From NCBI RefSeq assembly GCF_023518235.1, contig NZ_CP090423.1, positions 1,054,001-1,118,000 on the forward strand: a stretch of 64,000 bases of DNA. Reading direction: 5' to 3'. Origin of the DNA: Stenotrophomonas maltophilia. Its GTDB lineage: Bacteria > Pseudomonadota > Gammaproteobacteria > Xanthomonadales > Xanthomonadaceae. The position numbers and the translations under genes are program-made. The notes beneath the pieces were generated by a model. The model saw only the letters and a program-made list of their open reading frames with translations, was not told the DNA's origin and ran no database searches. How positions within the stretch are numbered: the stretch's first letter is position 1; the number at the start of each line of letters is the position of its first letter. Shown piece after piece: positions 1 through 8,713 of this stretch.

Positions 1-664
1 TCTTCGCGCCCAAGGCTTCATTGGCCTGACGTAAGGCTACTTGCAGCTCTTGGACCTGATGCTCGTGACGGCGAAGCTCTTGCTCACGCTGCTCTTTGGT
101 TGAAGTGCGGTAGTGCTCAAGCGCTTCCCGGGCATGGGCATGCTTGTCCTCCAGAGAACGCGTATGCGCCTCATGATCAGCCAGCCGCACCGTCATGCCA
201 GCGATGCGCTCGTTCAACTGGGCGATTTCCGCGATCCTGTCACCTAGATTCTGTTGAAGGAGGGCGTGAGCAGCTTGCTCTTGGTGCAGGCTTGCTTCGG
301 TGCGCTGCAGCCGACTGCTCAAGGCGGCAGCCTCCTCTTGGGCACCGGAAAGCGCCTGTTGCCGACTGTGGAGCTCAGCCTGATGGCGCTCACGCTCCTG
401 GGTGAGGATGGCCTCTGCTTCCTCCTGGAGCCGCGAGGCCAAGCGCGCAACCAAGTCCTGCAAAGCATCACTAACGGCTACCGTCCTCGCCGGACCGCCG
501 CCTTCCTCTCCTTCCAGTTCACGCAAGTAGCGGTGGATCGTGGTCTTGGAGCCCGTGTTGCCCAAGGCCACTCGCACCGCGTCGACTGACGGCTTCTTGC
601 GTTGGGCCAGCAGCGCGTCGCGCGCCTTCTGGACGTCACTCTTATAGAGTCCTGCGCGCGCCAT
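1..664 (-). CDS. tnpT: TnpT-like KfrA_N-domain coiled-coil protein (partial, 3' end outside window)
   Basis: This frame is open from an ATG at 664 to the window edge (221 codons) and has a GAGGTGG ribosome site. The N-terminal ~60 residues resemble the KfrA_N DNA-binding domain (GLYKSDVQKARDALLAQRK, then GSKTTIHRYLRELE). The rest is a long Gln/Glu/Ala-rich coiled coil. Tn3-family transposons of the Tn4651 type encode such a protein, TnpT, divergently from the tyrosine recombinase TnpS, and the two together resolve cointegrates at the rst site between them. The same divergent arrangement is seen here, with a palindromic site in the gap. The product should bind DNA next to rst and stimulate TnpS. 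A plasmid KfrA is the alternative, but the adjoining tnpS and tnpA argue for TnpT. The C-terminus is not visible. Confidence 0.75.
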   Translation of the reverse strand, partial: MARAGLYKSDVQKARDALLAQRKKPSVDAVRVALGNTGSKTTIHRYLRELEGEEGGGPARTVAVSDALQDLVARLASRLQEEAEAILTQERERHQAELHSRQQALSGAQEEAAALSSRLQRTEASLHQEQAAHALLQQNLGDRIAEIAQLNERIAGMTVRLADHEAHTRSLEDKHAHAREALEHYRTSTKEQREQELRRHEHQVQELQVALRQANEALGAK

Positions 665-685
665 CGTGCCACCTCACTTTATTTC

Positions 686-783
686 GTAATGTATTACATA
701 CCATGTAATTACATACTATTAAAGCAGGTAGACGACCGCTCGTCGGCGAAAATAGTTATACGGGATAATGTGGAATTATCCCG
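686..783. promoter_or_regulatory. Putative rst resolution site and TnpT-binding repeats
   Basis: The tnpT-tnpS gap holds two kinds of symmetry. At 761-783 a 9-bp perfect inverted repeat (CGGGATAAT / ATTATCCCG) flanks a 5-bp spacer (GTGGA), which is the geometry expected of a tyrosine-recombinase core site. At 686-721 an AT-rich block repeats TGTAATrACAT-like half sites, including a perfect 12-bp palindrome ATGTAATTACAT at 703-714 close to the tnpT start, and is a likely TnpT-binding and promoter region. Function is inferred from position and symmetry only. Confidence 0.6.
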
Positions 784-888
784 CCTTAGCCCCAAAACTG
801 GGGTAGAGTCGGCCCGAAGCGGTACGAAACCCTCAGCGCAGGCGATTCGTCGTCGGTCCGCAGCGATGGCAAGCGGGGAGCACCCACC

Positions 889-2163
889 ATGAGCACGGTC
901 GAGCAGTACCTGGATGCGGCCACCCGCGCCAACACCGAGCGCGCGTACGCCGGCGCGACCCGTCACTTCGAGGTCGACTGGGGCGGTCATCTGCCGGCGA
1001 CCGCCGATCAGGTGGCCCGCTACCTGGCCGCCTACGCGGGGCAACTCGCACTCAACACGCTCAAGCACCGGCTCGCAGCCTTGGCCCAGTGGCATCACGC
1101 GCACGGCTTTGCCGACCCCACGCGGGCCCCGATCGTGCGCAAGGTGCTCAAGGGCATCCAGACCTTGCACCCGAGCCAAGAGAAGCGCGCCACACCGCTG
1201 CAGCTCACGCAACTGGGCCAGGTGGTGGATTGGCTCGACGGCGCCGCGGCCGCGGCCGGCACGCGCGGCGATCCGGCCGGCCGGCTCCGGCACCTGCGCG
1301 ATCGCGCCCTGGTGCTGCTGGGCTTCTGGCGCGGCTTCCGCGGCGACGAACTGGTTCGTCTGCAGGTGCAGGACCTGCGCCTGGTGCCCGGCGAAGGCAT
1401 GACCTGCTTCCTGTCGCACAGCAAGGGCGACCGCCAGCACACCGGCCGGACCTACAAGGTGCCGGCGCTGTCGCGCTGGTGTCCGGTCGCGGCGACCTCG
1501 GCCTGGATCGCGGCGGCCGACCTCCACGAGGGCCCGCTGTTCCGCGCGGTCGACCAGTGGGCGGGGATCGCCGCCACGCCGCTGCATCCCAACAGCCTGG
1601 TGCGCCTGCTGCGGCGGATCTTCCGCGAGGCCGGCCTGGCCTCGCCCGACGACTACAGCAGCCACTCGCTGCGCCGGGGTTTCGCCGGCTGGGCCAACGC
1701 CAACGGCTGGGACGTGAAGGCGCTGATGGAGTACGTCGGCTGGCGCGACGTAAATTCGGCGATGCGCTACCTCGATGGCGCCGATCCGTTCGCCCGTGAG
1801 CGCATCGAAGCCAGTCTGCCGCCGATCGCGCCCCCGCGCCTGGCGCTGCCGGCGCCGGCTGTCGCGCCGGTGCCGAGCACGACAGTGGAGGCGACCATCA
1901 CGCTGACCCGGCTCACCCCGCGCGTGCGCGGCCTGGCCAAGGCCCATCGGCTGATCGAGCAGATCTGCCTGCACCCCCACCAGGCGCAGCGGCTCGATGC
2001 CGATGGCACTCGCTACCGCCTGGCGATCGCCGCATCTGACGACGCGGCGCTGGAAGAAACCATCGCGATGCTGCTCGACGAGATGCACCGCATCGCCGAC
2101 AACCACCAGTGCTTCCTCGCCGTCGCCTTGCGCGATGAAGCGGGCGGCCGCCATTGGGACTGA
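889..2163 (+). CDS. tnpS: TnpS-like tyrosine recombinase (cointegrate resolvase)
   Basis: A 424-aa tyrosine recombinase. An N-terminal SAM-like core-binding domain (~1-100) precedes the catalytic domain. Visible catalytic residues are Arg151 (GFRGDEL), Lys179, His259-x2-Arg262 (SHSLRRGF), Trp285 in the His/Trp position (GWRDV) and nucleophile Tyr294 (MRYLDG). Residues ~300-424 form an extra C-terminal region absent from phage integrases. The start has GGGGAG 8 nt upstream. The gene is divergent from tnpT and directly upstream of tnpA (7 nt). With TnpT it is expected to resolve Tn3-type cointegrates at the 761-783 site. Absence of a serine resolvase fits this reading. Confidence 0.85.
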   Translation: MSTVEQYLDAATRANTERAYAGATRHFEVDWGGHLPATADQVARYLAAYAGQLALNTLKHRLAALAQWHHAHGFADPTRAPIVRKVLKGIQTLHPSQEKRATPLQLTQLGQVVDWLDGAAAAAGTRGDPAGRLRHLRDRALVLLGFWRGFRGDELVRLQVQDLRLVPGEGMTCFLSHSKGDRQHTGRTYKVPALSRWCPVAATSAWIAAADLHEGPLFRAVDQWAGIAATPLHPNSLVRLLRRIFREAGLASPDDYSSHSLRRGFAGWANANGWDVKALMEYVGWRDVNSAMRYLDGADPFARERIEASLPPIAPPRLALPAPAVAPVPSTTVEATITLTRLTPRVRGLAKAHRLIEQICLHPHQAQRLDADGTRYRLAIAASDDAALEETIAMLLDEMHRIADNHQCFLAVALRDEAGGRHWD

Positions 2164-2170
2164 GCTGCGC

Positions 2171-5100
2171 ATGACGACGCTGCACGAAACCGCCTACCCA
2201 CGCCTCAAGCCCGATCCCACCGCCAAAGAACTGCAGGACATCTACACGCCCAGCGAGGCGGAACTTCAGTGCGTCCGAAGCATCACCAGCGGCCCGGCCA
2301 CGCGTCTGGCCCTGTTGCTGCATCTGAAGCTGTTTCAGCGGTTGGGTTATTTCACGACACTGGACGAGGTGCCCCAACGCATCGCGCAGCACGTCGCCCA
2401 GGCCGTGGGGATGCGGCGCGTACCGGCCGACCGGTTGGCGAGCTACGACACGTCCGGTGGCAAGCGTGGGCACCTGGCCCAGCTGCGGGCGTTCCTCAAT
2501 GTCCGCCCGCTCGATAGCGCCGGGCGTGACTGGCTTGGCACGGTTGCTGAAACGGCGGCTCAGACCAAACACATCGTGCCCGACATCGTGAACGTGATGC
2601 TCGAAGAGCTGGTGCACCACCGCTTTGAGCTGCCGGCGTTCAGCACGCTCGAACGTCTCGCGATCGCCGCCCGCGAACAGGTCCACGACGCGCACTACCG
2701 CCAGATTACGGACGCGCTGACGCCGGCGATGCGGGCGCTGATCGACGAGCTGCTGCTGACGCCGCCGGGCAGCCATCACAGCGGCTGGCACGCGCTCAAG
2801 CGCGAGCCCAAGCGGCCGACCAACAAGGAAGTGCGCCATTACCTGCAGCACATCCAGCGCCTGCGTACCTTGGCCGAGCAACTGCCGCCGATTGATGTCT
2901 CGGTGCCCAAGCTCAAGCAATTCCGCGCGATGGCCCGCGCGCTCGATGCCAGCGAACTGGCCGAACTGGTCCCGGTCAAGCGCTATGCGCTGGCCGCGAT
3001 CTTCATCCGTTCGCAGTACCGCAAGACGCTCGACGATGCGGCCGACCTGTTCATCCGGCTGATTCAGAACCTGGAGAACACCGCGCAGCAGAAGCTGATC
3101 GCCTACCAGCTCGAACACAGCAAGCGCGCCGACGCGCTGATCGGCCAGCTCCGGGAGATCCTGCAGGCCTACCAGGTCGAGGGCACCGATACCCAGCGCG
3201 TGGATGCGATCGAGGGCGTGCTGGTCGCCGACATCAGCCTGCTGATGGCCGAATGCGATGAGCACATGGCCTACGCCGGCCGCAACTACCTGCCGTTCCT
3301 GCTGGCGCCGTACGGGACATTGCGCCCGCTGCTGTTCAACTGTCTGGAGATCATGGGCCTGCGGGCCGCCAGCCAGGATCCCAGCATGGAGCACATGATC
3401 GGCGCCGTACTCGCGCTGCGCAGCCAGCGTCGCGAGGCGGTCGACGCGGCCGGGCTGGGGCTGGAGGTGACCACCGACCTGACTTGGCTGTCGGCCGCCT
3501 GGCGAAAGCACGTGCTGCCCAAGGCCTTGGCTGCTGCCAGCCCCGGCTGGATCCACCGCAAGTATTTCGAGCTGGCGGTGCTGGCGCAGGTCAAGGACGA
3601 ACTCAAATCCGGCGACTTGTACATCCCGCACGGCGAGCGCTACGACGACTACCGCGAGCAGCTGGTCGACGAGGCGACGTTCGCGCAGGAGCTGGACGCC
3701 TACGGCGAGGTATCGGGGATCGCCACCGACGCGGCCGACTTTGTGCAGGGCTTGCGCACCGAGCTGACGACATTGGCCGATGCCGTCGATGCCCGGTTTC
3801 CGGACAACCTGCACGCCAGCGTGGTCGACGGGCGATTGGTGCTCAGGCGCCTGCAGGGCGCCCAGGTAACGCAGGCGATCGCCGCGGTGGATAGCGCGAT
3901 CACTGAACGCCTGCCACCGACCAGCATCGTCGATGTCCTGGTTGACACCACCCGCTGGCTGGATCTGCACGTGCACTTCCGTCCGATCGCCGGCACCGAC
4001 GCGCGGGTCGACGATCTGCTGCGGCGGGTGATCACCACGCTGTTCTGCTACGGCTGCAATCTTGGGCCGACCCAGACCGCGCGCTCGGTCAAGGGTTTCA
4101 GCCGGCGTCAGATCTCCTGGTTGAACCTGAAATACGTCACCGACGAGACCCTCGACAAGGCGATCGTCGAGGTGATCAACCTGTACAACAAGTTCGAGCT
4201 GCCCGGTTATTGGGGCAGCGGCAAGAGCGCCTCGGCCGACGGCACCAAGTGGAGCGTGTACGAGCAGAACCTGTTGTCGGAGTACCACATCCGGTACGGC
4301 GGCTATGGCGGCATCGGCTATTACCACGTGTCCGACAAGTACATCGCGTTGTTCAGCCACTTCATCCCGTGCGGCGTGCACGAGGCGGTCTACATCCTCG
4401 ACGGGCTGCTGGCCAACCGCTCCGACATCCAGCCCGACACGGTGCACGGCGACACCCAGGCGCAGAGCTTCCCGGTGTTCGGGCTGGCGCATCTGCTAGG
4501 CATCAACCTGATGCCTCGCATCCGCAACATCAAGGATCTGGTGTTCTCCCGGCCGGAGCCGGGGCGGACGTACGAGAACATCCAGGCACTGTTCGGCGAC
4601 AACATCGACTGGAAGCTGATCGAGACCCACCTGCACGACATGCTGCGGGTCGCGATTTCCATCAAAGTGGGCAAGATTACCGCCTCGACCATCCTGCGCC
4701 GGCTCGGCACCTACAGCCGGAAGAACAAGCTGTACTGGGCGTTTCGCGAACTGGGCAAGGCCGTGCGCACGTTGTTCCTGCTGCGCTACATCGACGATGT
4801 CGAAGTGCGCAAAACCATCCACGCCGCCACCAACAAAAGCGAGGAGTTCAACGGCTTCGTCAAATGGGCGTTCTTCGGCGGCGAGGGCATCATTGCCGAG
4901 AACGTCCAGCACGAGCAGCGCAAGATCGTGCGTTACAACCAGCTGGTGGCCAACCTGGTCATCCTGCACAACGTGGAGCAGATGACCCGGGTGCTGGCGG
5001 AGCTGCGGCAAGATGGCGCTAACATCAGCCCGGAAGTGCTTGCTGGGTTGTCGCCATACCGGACCAGCCACATCAACCGGTTCGGCGACTACACGCTGGA

Positions 5101-5173
5101 CCTCAAGCGCGAAGTCGAGCCGATCGATTTCTCCAGGCGCATTCTTGAGTTCACGGCAGGTCACACAGCATGA
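2171..5173 (+). CDS. tnpA: Tn3-family transposase
   Basis: A full-length 1000-aa Tn3-family transposase, the usual size for the family. It catalyses replicative transposition of the unit. The DDE residues are visible as Asp690 (ASADGTKW), Asp761 (VHGDTQAQSF) and Glu891/892 (NKSEEFNGF). The ATG at 2171, just after the tnpS stop, was chosen because upstream in-frame sequence overlaps tnpS and is not family-like. The stop TGA at 5171-5173 overlaps the fluC start as ATGA, so the passenger gene is translationally coupled to the transposase. No frameshift or internal stop is present. Confidence 0.95.
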   Translation: MTTLHETAYPRLKPDPTAKELQDIYTPSEAELQCVRSITSGPATRLALLLHLKLFQRLGYFTTLDEVPQRIAQHVAQAVGMRRVPADRLASYDTSGGKRGHLAQLRAFLNVRPLDSAGRDWLGTVAETAAQTKHIVPDIVNVMLEELVHHRFELPAFSTLERLAIAAREQVHDAHYRQITDALTPAMRALIDELLLTPPGSHHSGWHALKREPKRPTNKEVRHYLQHIQRLRTLAEQLPPIDVSVPKLKQFRAMARALDASELAELVPVKRYALAAIFIRSQYRKTLDDAADLFIRLIQNLENTAQQKLIAYQLEHSKRADALIGQLREILQAYQVEGTDTQRVDAIEGVLVADISLLMAECDEHMAYAGRNYLPFLLAPYGTLRPLLFNCLEIMGLRAASQDPSMEHMIGAVLALRSQRREAVDAAGLGLEVTTDLTWLSAAWRKHVLPKALAAASPGWIHRKYFELAVLAQVKDELKSGDLYIPHGERYDDYREQLVDEATFAQELDAYGEVSGIATDAADFVQGLRTELTTLADAVDARFPDNLHASVVDGRLVLRRLQGAQVTQAIAAVDSAITERLPPTSIVDVLVDTTRWLDLHVHFRPIAGTDARVDDLLRRVITTLFCYGCNLGPTQTARSVKGFSRRQISWLNLKYVTDETLDKAIVEVINLYNKFELPGYWGSGKSASADGTKWSVYEQNLLSEYHIRYGGYGGIGYYHVSDKYIALFSHFIPCGVHEAVYILDGLLANRSDIQPDTVHGDTQAQSFPVFGLAHLLGINLMPRIRNIKDLVFSRPEPGRTYENIQALFGDNIDWKLIETHLHDMLRVAISIKVGKITASTILRRLGTYSRKNKLYWAFRELGKAVRTLFLLRYIDDVEVRKTIHAATNKSEEFNGFVKWAFFGGEGIIAENVQHEQRKIVRYNQLVANLVILHNVEQMTRVLAELRQDGANISPEVLAGLSPYRTSHINRFGDYTLDLKREVEPIDFSRRILEFTAGHTA

Positions 5174-5547
5174 AAGCCATCCTGCTCGTGGGTCTCGGAG
5201 GGTTCATTGGCGCGGTCGCTCGCTACAAGCTTGGCGGCGTCGTCCTACACCTGACCGCACAAGAGCGCTTTCCGTACAGCACGTTCGCCGTCAACGTGCT
5301 GGGATGTCTCGTTGTGGGCATTCTTGCCGGCCTCGCCGAGCGGTTCGAGCTGTTTGGCCCAAGCACAAGATTGTTCCTCTTCACCGGCCTACTCGGCGGG
5401 TTTACCACGTTTTCTGCATTCGGCCTTGAAGCAACCCACCTGTTGCGGCGTGGCGAGCTGTGGGTTGCCGTGCTGTACGCGGGCGCAAGTGTTGTACTCG
5501 GCATCGCCGCAGTCTGGCTGGGCATTAAGGCAACGCTGATCAAGTAG
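5170..5547 (+). CDS. fluC: Fluoride exporter FluC/CrcB, 3' end rewritten by an IS
   Basis: A 125-aa four-helix membrane protein of the Fluc (CrcB) fluoride channel family, which exports F- as a dual-topology dimer. Family motifs are clear: GGFIGAVARY at the N-terminus, FPYSTFAVNVLGC (pore Asn) and the central GGFTTFSAF with its phenylalanines. It starts inside the tnpA stop codon (ATGA), so it appears to be a transposon passenger co-translated with tnpA. No fluoride riboswitch is seen. The last five or so codons and the TAG lie inside the left terminal repeat of the IS5-family element starting near 5529, so the native C-terminus has been replaced. All four helices remain, so function may persist. 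Confidence 0.9.
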   Translation: MKAILLVGLGGFIGAVARYKLGGVVLHLTAQERFPYSTFAVNVLGCLVVGILAGLAERFELFGPSTRLFLFTGLLGGFTTFSAFGLEATHLLRRGELWVAVLYAGASVVLGIAAVWLGIKATLIK

Positions 5548-6698
5548 CTGCACAGCGATTGCACTGATCAAGATGAATTCGATGAAGCGATTTTTGTCCC
5601 TACATGGACTTTTGTAGCTTGAACCTTGCAGCGGTCGGGGATTTTCACCCCCATCGCTGCCCACCAAGGGCATCTATCCCGCCACACGGGCACGCGCCAA
5701 GTACAGGTTGGCCAGCCCCAACACCACGAAGCTGCGATTGGCATTCTTCTCCAGCCCTCGGTAGCGCACCTTGCTGAAGCCCCACAGCCGCTTCACCACC
5801 GCGAACACGTGTTCCACCCGTGCCCGGATCCTGGACTTGTTGCGGTTGCGCTCGGCTTCATCCACTTCGCCGCCCTTGCGCACCCGCTGGTTGGTGAAGT
5901 CCTTGGCATGCGGCGCATGCTCGCCAATCAGGGCCTTCTGGCTGGCATAGGCACTGTCGCCATAGACCCGCCGCTCCTCCCCGTGCAGCAGGTCCTCCAG
6001 CAAGTGCTTGTCGTGTACGTTGGCTGCGGTCACCGCCGCGCTGTGCGCCAGCCCCGTGCGGCTGTCCACGCCAATGTGCAGCTTCATCCCGTAATACCAC
6101 TGCTGGCCTTTGCGCGTCTGGTGCATGTCAGGATCGCGGGCCTTGTCGGCGTTCTTGGTCGAACTCGGTGCTGCGATTATCGTGGCATCCACGATCGTGC
6201 CGGTGCCCACCTTCAGGCCGCGGTCCTCAAGCACGTCTCCCACTTGGGCGAACAACGCTGCGCCCAACTCGTGGTGCTCCAGCAAGCGGCGGAACTTCAG
6301 CAGCGTGGTGGCGTCGGGCACCCGCTCGCGGCCCAGGTCGATCCCCACGAACCGCCGCAGCGCCGGACTATCGAGCAGTGCTTCCTCGCATGCCTGGTCG
6401 GCCAGGTTGAACCAGTGCTGCACGAAATACATCCGCAGCATCCGCTCCAGCCCCACCGGCGGACGACCGTTGCCAGGCTTGGGGTAGTGCGGCTCGATCA
6501 CCGCGCACAGCGCCGACCACGGCACGATCTGCTCCATCGTCGAAAGAAACACATCCCGGCGCGTGGGCCGACGGTACTGCTCGAACCCAACTTCCTGATC
6601 CGCCGCCATCGCCAAGGTCTGCTGCTTCATCGCTCGATTCCCGCTATCCAATACATGAGACTATTTTCTCAGGTTTTTGAGACTTGATCAGCGTTGCC
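5529..6698. mobile_element. IS5-family insertion sequence with 17-20-bp terminal inverted repeats
   Basis: Perfect inverted repeats bound this ~1170-bp element: GGCAACGCTGATCAAGT at 5529-5545 and its complement at 6682-6698. The match extends to TAAGGCAACGCTGATCAAGT at 5526-5545 versus 6682-6701, depending on where the ends are set. Flanks read TTAA on the left and TTAG on the right, so the target duplication is imperfect at 4 bp or is only 2 bp (TA). One transposase gene runs on the minus strand. An internal imperfect palindrome (5628-5660, GCAGCG...CGCTGC around GGGG/CCCC) lies just past its stop. The element is inserted in the fluC 3' end. Confidence 0.85.
5674..6630 (-). CDS. IS5-family DDE transposase
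   Basis: A 318-aa transposase that moves the surrounding IS. The IS5-family N-terminal domain (DUF772-type, PWSALCAVIEPHYPK...GRPPVGLERMLRMY) is followed by a DDE domain with Asp in TIVDATII, Asp in VYGDSAYAS and Glu in the ARVEHVFAVVKR stretch, including the Y-R-E-K-type context. The ATG at 6630 (MKQQTLAMAADQE) was preferred over a TTG at 6651 because it is the usual family start. No frameshift or stop disrupts it, so the element may be active. Confidence 0.92.
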   Translation of the reverse strand: MKQQTLAMAADQEVGFEQYRRPTRRDVFLSTMEQIVPWSALCAVIEPHYPKPGNGRPPVGLERMLRMYFVQHWFNLADQACEEALLDSPALRRFVGIDLGRERVPDATTLLKFRRLLEHHELGAALFAQVGDVLEDRGLKVGTGTIVDATIIAAPSSTKNADKARDPDMHQTRKGQQWYYGMKLHIGVDSRTGLAHSAAVTAANVHDKHLLEDLLHGEERRVYGDSAYASQKALIGEHAPHAKDFTNQRVRKGGEVDEAERNRNKSRIRARVEHVFAVVKRLWGFSKVRYRGLEKNANRSFVVLGLANLYLARARVAG

Positions 6699-6701
6699 TT
6701 A

Positions 6702-6980
6702 GACAAATTCGCGGCACCTGGCGTTACTTGCGGAGCGGTTGCCTCATGAATCCAGCAGGCGTTTCAGGTCAATCGATGGCGCTTCAGTGGCAAGCACGAT
6801 TGTCGGTCATCGAGAAAAACCCCCAGGGCCGGACGAAGCCGGTTTCACCCACGGATCACATCGTCTTGCCGCGATGCATACGCGCCGATCGCTAAGCTCG
6901 CTTCAACACCCTTACCGCACAACAACAACGCTGCGACAGCGCGTCGGCACCCGGCGTCACTCTCGCTCAAGGAATTCCCC
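6702..6980. other. Non-coding gap between IS and the dehydrogenase gene
   Basis: No convincing gene is seen. A short open frame (6677-6895) crosses the IS end and has no recognisable similarity. The right end of the Tn3-family transposon is expected somewhere here, but I found no clear terminal repeat by eye. The 3' part carries the ribosome site of the next gene (AAGGA at 6970-6974). Confidence 0.5.
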
Positions 6981-8120
6981 ATGAAAGCCCTCGTCTATAA
7001 CGGCCCGCGAGATGTCAGCGTGGTCGATGTCCCCGATGCGAAAGTCGAAAAATCCACCGATGCCCTGGTGCGCATCACCACCACCAATATCTGCGGCTCC
7101 GATCTGCACATGTACGAAGGTCGCACCGACATGCAGGCCGGGCGCATCCTCGGCCACGAGAACCTGGGCGAGGTGATCGAAGTCGGCGATGCGGTGGATC
7201 GGGTCAAGGTCGGCGACCGCGTGTGCCTGCCCTTCAACATCGGCTGTGGTTTCTGCGCCAACTGCGAACGCGGCAAGACTGGGTATTGCCTGACGGTGAA
7301 CCCGGGCAACGCCGGCGGCGCCTACGGATTCGCCGGCATGGGACCGTACGAAGGTGGCCAGGCCGAGTATCTGCGCGTGCCGTATGCCGACTTCAACTGC
7401 CTGGTGTTGCCGCCGGATGCGCAGGAGAAGGAGAACGACTACGTGATGCTTTCCGATATCTTTCCCACCGGTTATCACGCCACCGAACTGGCCGGCGTGC
7501 AGCCTGGCGAAACGGTGGTGATCTACGGCGCCGGGCCAGTGGGACTGATGGCGGCGTATTCGGCGATGATCAAGGGCGCCAGCAAGGTCATGGTGGTCGA
7601 CATGCAGAAGGACCGCCTGGCACTGGCCGAAAAAATCGGTGCAATCGCGATCCACGACGTGGAAGGCAGCGGCGTCGAGCAGGTGCTCGAACTCACAGAA
7701 GGCAACGGCGCCGATCGCGGCTGCGAATGCGTCGGTTATCAATGTTTCAACTGCAAGGGCCATGAAGTGCCCAACCTGACCATGAACAACCTGGTCAAGA
7801 CGGTGAAGCCGACCGGCGGGATAGGCGTCGTGGGCGTGTTCATTCCCGAGGACCCGGGTGCCGAGGACAAGCTGGCCAAGCAAGGCCACCTGGCTTTCAA
7901 CTTCGGTGAGTTCTGGTTCAAGGGCCAGCAGATCCGCACCGGCCAGGCCAACGTCAAGGCGTACAACCGCCAACTCTGCAACCTGATCCAGGCAGGCAAG
8001 GCCAAGCCTTCATTCCTGATCTCGCATGAGTTGCCACTGGCGCAGGCGCCCGAGGGTTACAAACGTTTCGATGCGCGCGAAGACGGCTGGACCAAGGTGG
8101 TTTTGAAGCCCGGTGGCTGA
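6981..8120 (+). CDS. Zinc-dependent dehydrogenase of the glutathione-independent formaldehyde dehydrogenase group
   Basis: A 379-aa medium-chain zinc dehydrogenase. Catalytic-zinc residues Cys38 (NICGSDLH) and His59-Glu60 (GHENLG) are present, as are the four structural-zinc cysteines 89, 92, 95 and 103 (CGFCANCERGKTGYC). A GAGPVG nucleotide-binding motif follows. The long insert after ~residue 240 (CVGYQCFNCKGHE) and the C-terminal FNFGEFWFKGQQ stretch are typical of the Pseudomonas putida FdhA group, which oxidises formaldehyde with tightly bound NAD by dismutation. This is a monocistronic plus-strand gene with AAGGA 7 nt before the ATG, followed by a REP hairpin. Whether formaldehyde or another aldehyde or alcohol is the true substrate cannot be read from the sequence. 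It adds to the formaldehyde genes 20-40 kb downstream. Confidence 0.85.
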   Translation: MKALVYNGPRDVSVVDVPDAKVEKSTDALVRITTTNICGSDLHMYEGRTDMQAGRILGHENLGEVIEVGDAVDRVKVGDRVCLPFNIGCGFCANCERGKTGYCLTVNPGNAGGAYGFAGMGPYEGGQAEYLRVPYADFNCLVLPPDAQEKENDYVMLSDIFPTGYHATELAGVQPGETVVIYGAGPVGLMAAYSAMIKGASKVMVVDMQKDRLALAEKIGAIAIHDVEGSGVEQVLELTEGNGADRGCECVGYQCFNCKGHEVPNLTMNNLVKTVKPTGGIGVVGVFIPEDPGAEDKLAKQGHLAFNFGEFWFKGQQIRTGQANVKAYNRQLCNLIQAGKAKPSFLISHELPLAQAPEGYKRFDAREDGWTKVVLKPGG

Positions 8121-8168
8121 GTGCGGGCAATCACTAGCTTCACAAACCTGCCTGCAGTCAGATTTTCC

Positions 8169-8238
8169 TGTGGGAGCGACGTCAGTCGCGATGAGGCATT
8201 ACCGGTAAAGCTTCATCGCGACTGACGTCGCTCTCACA
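8169..8238. repeat. REP/BIME-type palindrome (copy 1)
   Basis: A 70-bp near-perfect hairpin starts TGTGGGAGCGACGTCAGTCG and ends in the complementary CGACTGACGTCGCTCTCACA, with the loop GAGGCATTACCGGTAAAGCTTC. It sits just after the dehydrogenase gene and could act as a transcript-end stabiliser or terminator. It is almost the reverse complement of copy 2 at 8644-8713. Confidence 0.85.
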
Positions 8239-8323
8239 GGATCAGCAGGTCGGAAGAGGCTGTATGTCCGTTTCTTTTTGTCGACGCGCATACTGGCCGG
8301 CACCCTCACTGCAGGTTCCCCCA

Positions 8324-8605
8324 ATGAAACAAGCCATCTGGAACGACACCACCCTGGCCAGCAGCGACGCTACGGTCGTAGTCGAAAACAACCACTATTT
8401 CCCCTTGGCGTCGCTCCCGCGCGAATACTTCCGCGAATCCAGCCACACTACGGTATGTCCGTGGAAAGGCACGGCGCACTACTACGACGTGGTGGTCGGA
8501 GATGCGGTCAACGCCAATGCGGCCTGGTACTACCCGGAGCCGAAGGACGCCGCCAAACAGATTCGCGGGCATGTTGCGTTCTGGAAGGGTGTGCAGGGGA
8601 CGTAG
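8324..8605 (+). CDS. DUF427 family protein
   Basis: A 93-aa protein with the DUF427 signature: an N-terminal strand region (VVVENNHYFP), then SSHTTVCPWKGTAHYYDV and NANAAWYYPEPKDAA. The family is widespread and its biochemical role is unknown. The ATG at 8324 is chosen as the conserved start (MKQAIWND); an upstream in-frame extension to 8264 lacks family similarity. The gene stands alone between two inverted REP hairpins. Confidence 0.85.
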   Translation: MKQAIWNDTTLASSDATVVVENNHYFPLASLPREYFRESSHTTVCPWKGTAHYYDVVVGDAVNANAAWYYPEPKDAAKQIRGHVAFWKGVQGT

Positions 8606-8643
8606 AAGGGGCGTCGCTTCGTACGCAGCGGCCACCCTGCTTT

Positions 8644-8713
8644 TGTGGGAGCGACGTGAGTCGTGATGAAGCTTTACCGGTAATGCCTCATCGCGACTCA
8701 CGTCGCTCCCACA
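8644..8713. repeat. REP/BIME-type palindrome (copy 2, inverted relative to copy 1)
   Basis: A 70-bp hairpin TGTGGGAGCGACGTGAGTCG ... GACTCACGTCGCTCCCACA. Its loop (GAAGCTTTACCGGTAATGCC) is the reverse complement of the loop in copy 1, so the two REPs face each other across the DUF427 gene. It interrupts the open frame of the antitoxin-like sequence at 8714-8914. Confidence 0.85.

Noticed and set aside
709..2172. 487-codon open frame on the minus strand
   Set aside because: Antisense shadow of tnpS in GC-rich DNA; no recognisable domain, Arg/Gly/Ala/Gln-rich composition.
1913..4492. 859-codon minus-strand open frame
   Set aside because: Antisense shadow of tnpA, which has intact DDE residues.
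5628..5660. Imperfect palindrome inside the IS, considered as an attachment site or terminator
   Set aside because: It has no U tract and no repeat at another insertion edge; noted only as an IS-internal hairpin.
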